NCBI GenBank assembly: GCA_903933395.1
Contig: CAIZKA010000465.1
Coordinates: 1-9,254, forward strand
DNA: 9,254 nt
Reading direction: 5' to 3'
Source: an uncultured beta proteobacterium
Lineage (GTDB): Bacteria; Pseudomonadota; Gammaproteobacteria; Burkholderiales; Rhodocyclaceae
This document shows, one piece after another, positions 5,221 through 9,254 of this stretch; the first letter of the stretch is position 1, and every line of letters starts with the position of its first letter. The notes beneath the pieces were generated by a model that did not search any database, was not told the origin of the DNA, and was given only the letters and a program-made list of their open reading frames with translations. The position numbers and the translations under genes are program-made.

Positions 5221-6950
5221 TATGCCTTTTCCTTGACGTAGCATCCCGGCGCGGGCTCGCCCGGCGGGTAGTCCTTGCTGCCCAGCTTCGCGCGCGCCGG
5301 CACTTCGCCGCCGTCGTGGCTTTTGAGCCACTTGGCCCACACCGGCCACCAGCTGCCCTTGACCTCGGTCGCGGTGTCGAACCATTCGTCGGCGTTCGCC
5401 GTGGTGCTGTCGTTCAGCCAGTGGCTGCGCTTGTTCTTGGTCGCCGGGTTGATGACGCCGGCAATGTGGCCGGAAGCGCCCAGCACGAAAGTGGTGTCGC
5501 CGCCGAGCAGGCCGCGGCTCAGGTAGGCCGACTTCCACGGCACGATGTGGTCCTCGCGGCTGGCATAGACGAAAGCCGGCATGTCAACGCGGCCGAGGTC
5601 GGCCTTGACGCCGCACATTTCCAGCTTGCCGGGTACGCGCAGGTTGTTTTCGAGATACATGTTGCGCAGGTACCAGGCGAGGAAGGGCCCGGGCAGATTG
5701 GTCGCATCCGAATTCCAGTAGAGCAGATCGAAGGCCGGCGGTTTGTTGCCCTTGAGATAGTTGCCCACCACGTATTGCCAGATCAGGTCGTTGGCGCGCA
5801 AGGCGGAAAACACCTGCGCCAGTTCGCTGCCCTTGAGCAGGCCGCCCTTGCCGATGGTGGCTTCGCGGAGCTGCACCGCTTTTTCGTCGACCAGGCAGCC
5901 GATTTCGCCGGAATCGGCAAAATCCAGCAGCGTGGTAAATAGAGTCAGCGATGCCACCGGCTTCTCGCCCCGACTGCCGGCCACGGCCAGGGCCGAACTG
6001 AGGATGGTGCCGCCGACGCAGAAGCCCAGCGCGTTGATCTGCTCCATCTTCGAGATGTTCTGGACCACCTTGATCGCCTGCAGCGCGCCGCGCTCGATGT
6101 AGTCGTCCCAGGTCAGGTGGCCGAGATCGGCCTGCACGTTCTTCCACGATACGAGGAACACCGTGTTGCCCTGCTCGACGGCATAGCGCACCACGGAATT
6201 CTCCGGCTGCAGGTCGAGGATGTAGTACTTGTTGATGCAGGGCGGCACCATCAGGAAAGGTCGCGCCGCCACTTTTTCGGTCTGCGGCGAATACTGCAGC
6301 AGCTGCATCAGTTCGTTTTCGAACACGACGGCGCCGGGCGTGACCGCCAGGTTGCGACCCACCTCGAAGGCAGTGTCGTCGGTCATCGAGATGCGGCCCT
6401 TTTCCAGGTCGGCAAGGAGGTTCTGGATGCCCTGCTGAATGCTCTCGCCCTTGGTTTCGAGCGCCTTCTGGAGGAATTCGGGATTGGTGGCAAGGAAGTT
6501 CGACGGCGCCATGGCGTCGACCATCTGCCGCGTCATGAAGCGCATACGGGTCTTCGCCTGGCCGTCGGCCACCGGCGCAGCATCGGCCACGCGCTTGACG
6601 TATTCGGAATTGATCAGGTAGGCCTGGCGCAGGTAGTCGTAGACCGGGCTCGCGCTCCAGGACGGATGATCGAACCGCTTGTCGCCCGGTTCGGGACTGA
6701 CGATTTGCGGCGCCGGCTGGTCGGGGGCCTTGCCGATCATGCTTTGCCAAAGTTGTGCGTGACGCCCCATCCATTCCTGCTGCAGTGCCTTGAGCGCCTC
6801 GGTTTCCGGGGTCCATGCGGCCGGATTCAGGCCGCCGGGTACGGCCGGCGCCTGCTGCTGGGCGAGAAACTGACTGAAACCCTGCGCCATGGCGTTTCCC
6901 GCCTGGAGCATGGCTTGCATTGCGGCATTCTGATCGGGGGTAGAAGACAT
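5220..6950 (-). CDS. phaC: class I poly(R)-hydroxyalkanoate synthase PhaC
   Basis: PhaC polymerises (R)-3-hydroxyacyl-CoA into PHA with release of CoA, acting at the surface of storage granules. The 576-aa length fits class I synthases of short-chain monomers. The N-terminal region (about 90-250) contains the PhaC_N domain (WSASPVYDYLRQAYL, VPPCINKYYILDL). The alpha/beta-hydrolase core has the lipase-like box GFCVGGT with catalytic C311. D467 (REDHIVPW) and H495 (GHIAGVINP) complete the triad. The start at 6950 is chosen because AGGAG lies 6 nt upstream and because the next in-frame ATG upstream (6992) falls inside the promoter. The first ~45 residues are Met/Gln/Ala-rich, as is usual for the variable N-terminus. 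It is the first gene of the cluster phaC-phaB-phaB-phaR; no phaE or phaR-type class III/IV subunit is needed or present. Confidence 0.97.
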   Translation of the reverse strand: MSSTPDQNAAMQAMLQAGNAMAQGFSQFLAQQQAPAVPGGLNPAAWTPETEALKALQQEWMGRHAQLWQSMIGKAPDQPAPQIVSPEPGDKRFDHPSWSASPVYDYLRQAYLINSEYVKRVADAAPVADGQAKTRMRFMTRQMVDAMAPSNFLATNPEFLQKALETKGESIQQGIQNLLADLEKGRISMTDDTAFEVGRNLAVTPGAVVFENELMQLLQYSPQTEKVAARPFLMVPPCINKYYILDLQPENSVVRYAVEQGNTVFLVSWKNVQADLGHLTWDDYIERGALQAIKVVQNISKMEQINALGFCVGGTILSSALAVAGSRGEKPVASLTLFTTLLDFADSGEIGCLVDEKAVQLREATIGKGGLLKGSELAQVFSALRANDLIWQYVVGNYLKGNKPPAFDLLYWNSDATNLPGPFLAWYLRNMYLENNLRVPGKLEMCGVKADLGRVDMPAFVYASREDHIVPWKSAYLSRGLLGGDTTFVLGASGHIAGVINPATKNKRSHWLNDSTTANADEWFDTATEVKGSWWPVWAKWLKSHDGGEVPARAKLGSKDYPPGEPAPGCYVKEKA

Positions 6951-6956
6951 CCGGAA

Positions 6957-6961
6957 CTCCT
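6957..6961 (-). promoter_or_regulatory. ribosome binding site that fixes the phaC start
   Basis: AGGAG on the minus strand lies 6 nt before the ATG at 6950. It supports that start over the in-frame ATG at 6992. Confidence 0.8.
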
Positions 6962-6976
6962 GAAAAAACGGCCCTG

Positions 6977-7005
6977 ATTTTGCACTGCACAATAAACGGT
7001 GTCAA
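6977..7005 (-). promoter_or_regulatory. phaC promoter with overlapping operator-like dyad
   Basis: On the minus strand a perfect -35 TTGACA (7000-7005) is followed after 17 nt by CAAAAT (6977-6982, 4/6 to the -10 consensus). Transcription would start near 6970, giving a leader of about 20 nt to the phaC ATG. Filling the spacer and the -10 is a 15-bp imperfect palindrome TTGTGCAGTGCAAAA (6978-6992; 6 of 7 arm positions match). A repressor bound there would block RNA polymerase. TGCA-containing dyads are reported as PhaR targets in other proteobacteria, so PhaR is the natural candidate, but that is inference. Confidence 0.7.
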
Positions 7006-7036
7006 GCAAGATCCTCGCTGCACCTTGTCCGTAAAA

Positions 7037-7044
7037 TGCACAAT
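7037..7044. repeat. second TGCACAAT site upstream of phaC
   Basis: The octamer TGCACAAT occurs here and again at 6986-6993 inside the phaC promoter dyad, in the same orientation and 51 bp apart, close to five helical turns. It could be an auxiliary operator half-site. Confidence 0.35.
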
Positions 7045-7046
7045 GT

Positions 7047-7081
7047 TTCATTCATGCGGGAGACCACCCGCAGCGAATGAA
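7047..7081. other. extended inverted repeat upstream of the phaC promoter
   Basis: TTCATTC (7047-7053) pairs with GAATGAA (7075-7081), and inside that TGCGGG (7055-7060) pairs with CCCGCA (7067-7072) around loop AGACCA, with a small asymmetric bulge. It is a 13-bp interrupted hairpin or protein-binding dyad in non-coding DNA. No T-run follows on either strand, so it is not a clear terminator. Confidence 0.45.
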
Positions 7082-7103
7082 ATACACGAAAGGCGAATTG
7101 ATC

Positions 7104-7198
7104 GCCCGCCCCTCCCATCCTCCCCTCACGGGGAGGCTTCTGTACAGTTCGCTTCGCTCGACTATCACCAGTCGCTTCGAACGAGTTATTTCACGTTA
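7104..7198. repeat. dispersed GC-rich hairpin repeat, copy A
   Basis: This non-coding stretch resembles 8959-9044 in the same orientation. Shared blocks are CCCGCCCC, CTCCCATCCTCCCC, GGGGAGGC, CGCTCGA and a terminal CGTTA. Its core is a hairpin CCTCCCC-TCAC-GGGGAGG (7119-7136, 7-bp stem). A second small stem CGACT/AGTCG (7159-7174) is specific to this copy. It ends a few bases before the plus-strand small ORF. It looks like a REP- or MITE-type intergenic repeat. Confidence 0.7.
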
Positions 7199-7202
7199 AT
7201 CA

Positions 7203-7430
7203 ATGTATGTAATTGCAATCGGGTGGCTCTACGTCACCCTCCTGATGGCGGCCACCGAGGCGAATCTTACCGCCGGCGCGCTGACATTTGCCTTGTACGG
7301 GGTGGCACCCCTCGCACTTTTCCTGTGGCTGTTCGGTACGCCGCAACGCAGGCGCAATCGTCTAGCCCGCGAAGCGATCGACGATGTGGTGGGTAAGGAC
7401 GATGGTGCCGATGCCCGCCGCGATCAATAG
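7203..7430 (+). CDS. small two-helix membrane protein of unknown function
   Basis: This is the only convincing plus-strand gene. The 75-aa product begins MYVIAIGWLYVTLLMAATEA, a hydrophobic segment at about 2-17, and has a second one at about 23-45 (AGALTFALYGVAPLALFLWLFG). A basic cluster PQRRRNRLAR (47-56) and a charged tail ending DDGADARRDQ follow. By the positive-inside rule both ends should face the cytoplasm if both segments span. I recall similar short proteins with a YGxxPLxxxxxxxGTPxRRR pattern as uncharacterised betaproteobacterial proteins, but cannot confirm this here. No strong ribosome binding site precedes the ATG. The last 22 codons and stop overlap the 3' end of the ZIP transporter gene antisense, so the charged tail may be a read-through extension. 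Function unknown. Confidence 0.72.
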   Translation: MYVIAIGWLYVTLLMAATEANLTAGALTFALYGVAPLALFLWLFGTPQRRRNRLAREAIDDVVGKDDGADARRDQ

Positions 7431-8153
7431 CACCTGCTGCACGGTGGCGCGGATCTCGGTGCGCTTGTGCAGACCGGGGATCAAGTCGGCCACCGCGACA
7501 TAGATCATGCTCGCCGCCGCCAGCGCCAGCAGTACCGGTACCGCGCTTTGCGCCTGGCCTAGCGCCATATACGCCAGCAGCGCTCCCACCAGCGTGGCCA
7601 GGCTGGACAGCAGGTTGAAGGCCAGCGCGCGCCCCTTCGAATAACCCGAGTGCAGCAGGATCACGAAGTCGCCCACCTCCTGCGGGATCTCGTGCGCGAT
7701 CATCGCCAGCGCAGTGACGATGCCCAGGCGTACGTCCTCCATGAAAGCGGCCGCGATCAGCACGCCGTCGACGAAGTTGTGGAAGGTGTCGCCGACCAGG
7801 ATCATCATGCCGCTGCGCCCATGGTCATGGTCGTGCCCGTGGCTTTGCACCAGCGGCTCATGCCCTTCGCAGGCCTCGATGTGGCAATGGCGCCAGAGAA
7901 CCAGTTTTTCCATGACGAAAAAGGCCAGAATGCCGCCGAGAACCGTCGCCGTGGTCGTTGCCGCGTCGCCGCTGGCGGTGATGGCATGCGGCAGCACTTC
8001 GAGGAAGGATGCACCCAGCAGCGCACCGATGGCATAGCTAATCAGCAGAGATACCCACTGCACCCGCGCCGTGAACGCAAACACGGCGGCGGCGACGACG
8101 CTCAAGGCGCCGCCGGCCAATGACATGACGATAATCCAGGAAAGAACTGACAT
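7362..8153 (-). CDS. ZIP-family divalent metal transporter
   Basis: This 263-aa inner-membrane protein should import Zn2+ or related divalent metals into the cytoplasm. About eight hydrophobic segments are visible, starting with the first helix at about 5-28. The metal-site motifs of the family are present: HNFVDG (H125, N126, D129) in TM4 and HEIPQEVGD (H154, E155, Q158, E159) in TM5. The TM5 motif resembles the LIV-1 type HExPHExGD with Gln in place of the second His. A cytosolic His-rich loop HGHDHDHG (105-112), preceded by CHIEACEGH (90-98), probably binds or senses metal. I do not assign zupT because that subgroup has HNIPEG-type motifs. A perfect TATAAT sits 10 nt upstream of the ATG and no Shine-Dalgarno is visible. 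The gene starts 27 nt after the pgeF stop, and its 3' end overlaps a convergent small ORF. Confidence 0.92.
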   Translation of the reverse strand: MSVLSWIIVMSLAGGALSVVAAAVFAFTARVQWVSLLISYAIGALLGASFLEVLPHAITASGDAATTTATVLGGILAFFVMEKLVLWRHCHIEACEGHEPLVQSHGHDHDHGRSGMMILVGDTFHNFVDGVLIAAAFMEDVRLGIVTALAMIAHEIPQEVGDFVILLHSGYSKGRALAFNLLSSLATLVGALLAYMALGQAQSAVPVLLALAAASMIYVAVADLIPGLHKRTEIRATVQQVLLIAAGIGTIVLTHHIVDRFAG

Positions 8154-8162
8154 GGGGGCCGG

Positions 8163-8168
8163 ATTATA
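8163..8168 (-). promoter_or_regulatory. -10 element for a probably leaderless ZIP transporter transcript
   Basis: TATAAT on the minus strand lies between pgeF and the transporter gene. A start 7 nt downstream would fall at about 8156, leaving a leader of 2-3 nt before the ATG at 8153, which also lacks a ribosome binding site. No good -35 is seen (GGCTCG at 17-nt spacing). The element sits in the loop of a 6-bp dyad GGCCGG/CCGGCC (8157-8162, 8171-8176), which could be an operator. Confidence 0.5.
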
Positions 8169-8180
8169 GGCCGGCCGGCG

Positions 8181-8909
8181 CTAGCCGAGCCAGATCAGGC
8201 TGGCCATGCGCCCCGTGACGCCGTCGCGGCGGTAGGAAAAGAAACGCTGCGGGTCGTTGGCGGTGCAGAAGTCGGCGCCGGCGATACGGTAAATTCCAAG
8301 CGCATGGAGGCGGCGGCGCGCCAGCCGGTAGATGTCGCACATCCACTTCCCGCCGGCACCGGCCGCAAAGGCATCCGCCGCTGCCGCATCACCGGCGAGA
8401 AACAATTCGCGCACCTCGCCGCCGACCTCGAAGGCCTGCGCACCGATCGCCGGACCCAGCCAGGCCATCAGGCGCCCGCCCGGCTCGCCCATCGCCGCGA
8501 CCGTGGTCTCGATCACGCCGGCGGCCAGCCCGCGCCAGCCGGCATGGGCGATGCCGACCACGGTCGCCTTCTCGTCGCACAACAGCACCGGCAGGCAGTC
8601 GGCTGTCAGCACGGCGCAGACCACGCCGCGTTGCCGCGTAAAGCTGGCGTCGGCCTGTGCGCCCGGCCTGGCCGTCGCGGCATCGACGCAGCGCGTGCCA
8701 TGCACCTGGCTCAGCCACACCGGCTCGGCCGGCAGATCGCGCCTCAGCGCGGCACGATTTGCCGCCACCGCCAGCGGATCGTCGCCGACGTGGTCGCCGA
8801 GATTGAAACCTTGCCATGGTGGCACACTGACCCCGCCGCGGCGCGTCGTCGACAAGGCGCGCACACCGGCCGGCGCCGGCCAGTCGGGAACGATGAAGCT
8901 GGCTGTCAT
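8181..8909 (-). CDS. pgeF: PgeF/YfiH family protein (multicopper-type polyphenol oxidase/purine nucleoside phosphorylase fold)
   Basis: This 242-aa DUF152 protein has the three family metal ligands: H70 in LSQVHGT, C105 in TADCLPVLLCD and H122 in IAHAGWRGL. FNLGDHVGDDP (35-45) and the C-terminal DFCTANDPQRFFSYRRDG (213-230) are also characteristic. E. coli YfiH (PgeF) is reported to prevent wrong amino-acid incorporation in peptidoglycan precursors, and relatives such as human FAMIN/LACC1 act on purine nucleosides, so the exact reaction here is uncertain. I chose the ATG at 8909 because FIVPDWPAPAGVRALSTTRRGGVS is where the family begins. The frame stays open to 8975, but those codons run into a repeat. 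No strong ribosome binding site is visible. It lies downstream of rluD, as in many proteobacteria. Confidence 0.92.
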   Translation of the reverse strand: MTASFIVPDWPAPAGVRALSTTRRGGVSVPPWQGFNLGDHVGDDPLAVAANRAALRRDLPAEPVWLSQVHGTRCVDAATARPGAQADASFTRQRGVVCAVLTADCLPVLLCDEKATVVGIAHAGWRGLAAGVIETTVAAMGEPGGRLMAWLGPAIGAQAFEVGGEVRELFLAGDAAAADAFAAGAGGKWMCDIYRLARRRLHALGIYRIAGADFCTANDPQRFFSYRRDGVTGRMASLIWLG

Positions 8910-8958
8910 AATCGTGGGACCGCCCTCACGCATCATCAAAGCCAGCTTCAAAAAAGAA

Positions 8959-9044
8959 GGCCCGCCCCCTCCCATCCTCCCCCTCGCGGGGGAGGCGACT
9001 GGATTGCTCGCTACGCTCGATTATTACGAGGCGCATTTTCGTTA
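8959..9044. repeat. dispersed GC-rich hairpin repeat, copy B
   Basis: This is the second copy of the element at 7104-7198, in the same orientation. The core hairpin is CCTCCCCC-TCGC-GGGGGAGG (8976-8995), one base pair longer on both arms than in copy A, so the stem is conserved while its length changes. It lacks about 12 nt of the middle of copy A and ends at CGTTA, whose TTA is the complement of the rluD stop codon. It fills the rluD-pgeF gap. Confidence 0.7.
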
Positions 9045-9254
9045 GCCGCATCGCAACTCTTCCAGCAAAGCCGCAAAATCGGCCGGCAAGGGAGACTCCC
9101 AGACCATCTCCTCCGCCGTTGCGGGATGCCTCAGGGCCAACTTCCATGCATGCAGCGCCTGGCGCGGGAATGCATCGAGAAGTGCATTGCCGCTCTTCGT
9201 CTTGCCGTAAACGGGATCACCGGCCAGCGGGTGCTTGATCGATGCCAGATGGAC
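9042..9254 (-). CDS. rluD: 23S rRNA pseudouridine synthase RluD, C-terminal 70 codons (cut by window edge)
   Basis: Reading in from the right edge, the minus strand is open for 70 codons to a TAA at 9042-9044. The translation contains VHLASIKHPLAGDPVYG (1-17), FPRQALHAWKLALRHP (29-44), EMVWESPLPADFAALL (49-64) and the end EELRCG. These match the C-terminal part of RluA/RluD-type synthases, where HPLxGDxxYG and RQALHAxxLxxxHP are conserved. RluD makes the pseudouridines of helix 69 of 23S rRNA. The catalytic Asp and S4 domain are outside the window, so RluC/RluA relatives cannot be strictly excluded. The pgeF neighbour supports RluD. Confidence 0.88.
   Translation of the reverse strand, partial: VHLASIKHPLAGDPVYGKTKSGNALLDAFPRQALHAWKLALRHPATAEEMVWESPLPADFAALLEELRCG

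Noticed and set aside
4512..5942. Long plus-strand open frame (476 codons) opposite phaB and phaC
   Set aside because: It crosses two well-supported genes and their gap antisense, and its composition is typical of a GC-driven shadow frame.
6951..6992. Fourteen-codon N-terminal extension of PhaC
   Set aside because: The upstream ATG falls within the -35/-10 region, while the ATG at 6950 has AGGAG at 6-nt spacing.
5584..7041. Long minus-strand open frame (485 codons) overlapping phaC in another frame
   Set aside because: phaC has its catalytic triad and ribosome binding site in its own frame; this frame is low-complexity Arg/Gly/Ala with no motif.
8910..8975. Twenty-two-codon N-terminal extension of PgeF
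   Set aside because: The extension is encoded partly by the hairpin repeat and precedes the point where family similarity begins.

Overview
This window reads as chromosomal DNA of a high-GC betaproteobacterium. The Rhodocyclales (Azoarcus/Thauera/Dechloromonas/Accumulibacter-like) fit best. That placement is inferred from the polyhydroxyalkanoate (PHA) gene order, the paired tRNA-Ala(GGC)/tRNA-Glu genes and protein resemblance recalled from memory; no search was run. Almost everything lies on the minus strand. I see no phage, insertion sequence, CRISPR array or foreign-looking block, and no clearly undescribed system. The points of interest are regulatory sites, small ORFs and a repeat family.

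Right to left (the direction of transcription), the window opens with the last 70 codons of the pseudouridine synthase gene rluD (9042-9254). A repeat-filled gap follows, then pgeF/yfiH (8181-8909) and a ZIP-family metal transporter (7362-8153). The transporter has a perfect TATAAT about 10 nt before its ATG and no visible ribosome binding site. A small two-helix membrane protein is encoded on the plus strand (7203-7430), and its 3' end overlaps the transporter tail antisense. Two copies of a GC-rich hairpin repeat lie at about 7104-7198 and 8959-9044, bracketing the small ORF, transporter and pgeF.

The centre is a PHA (bioplastic storage) cluster read leftward. It runs from a sigma70-type promoter with an overlapping TGCA-type dyad (6977-7005) through phaC (class I synthase), a possible 22-codon micro-ORF, two tandem acetoacetyl-CoA reductases (phaB copies 1 and 2) and the regulator phaR. 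The phaB copies reduce acetoacetyl-CoA to (R)-3-hydroxybutyryl-CoA, PhaC polymerises it, and PhaR probably senses polymer and represses the cluster and phasin genes. No thiolase (phaA) and no phasin gene is present, so those must lie elsewhere.

phaR is followed after 1 nt by rimO (ribosomal protein S12 methylthiotransferase, TTG start), which overlaps by GTGA with an FAD-linked D-2-hydroxyacid dehydrogenase (probably D-2-hydroxyglutarate type). The left end has a strong stable-RNA promoter driving tRNA-Ala(GGC) and the first 24 nt of a tRNA-Glu cut by the window edge.
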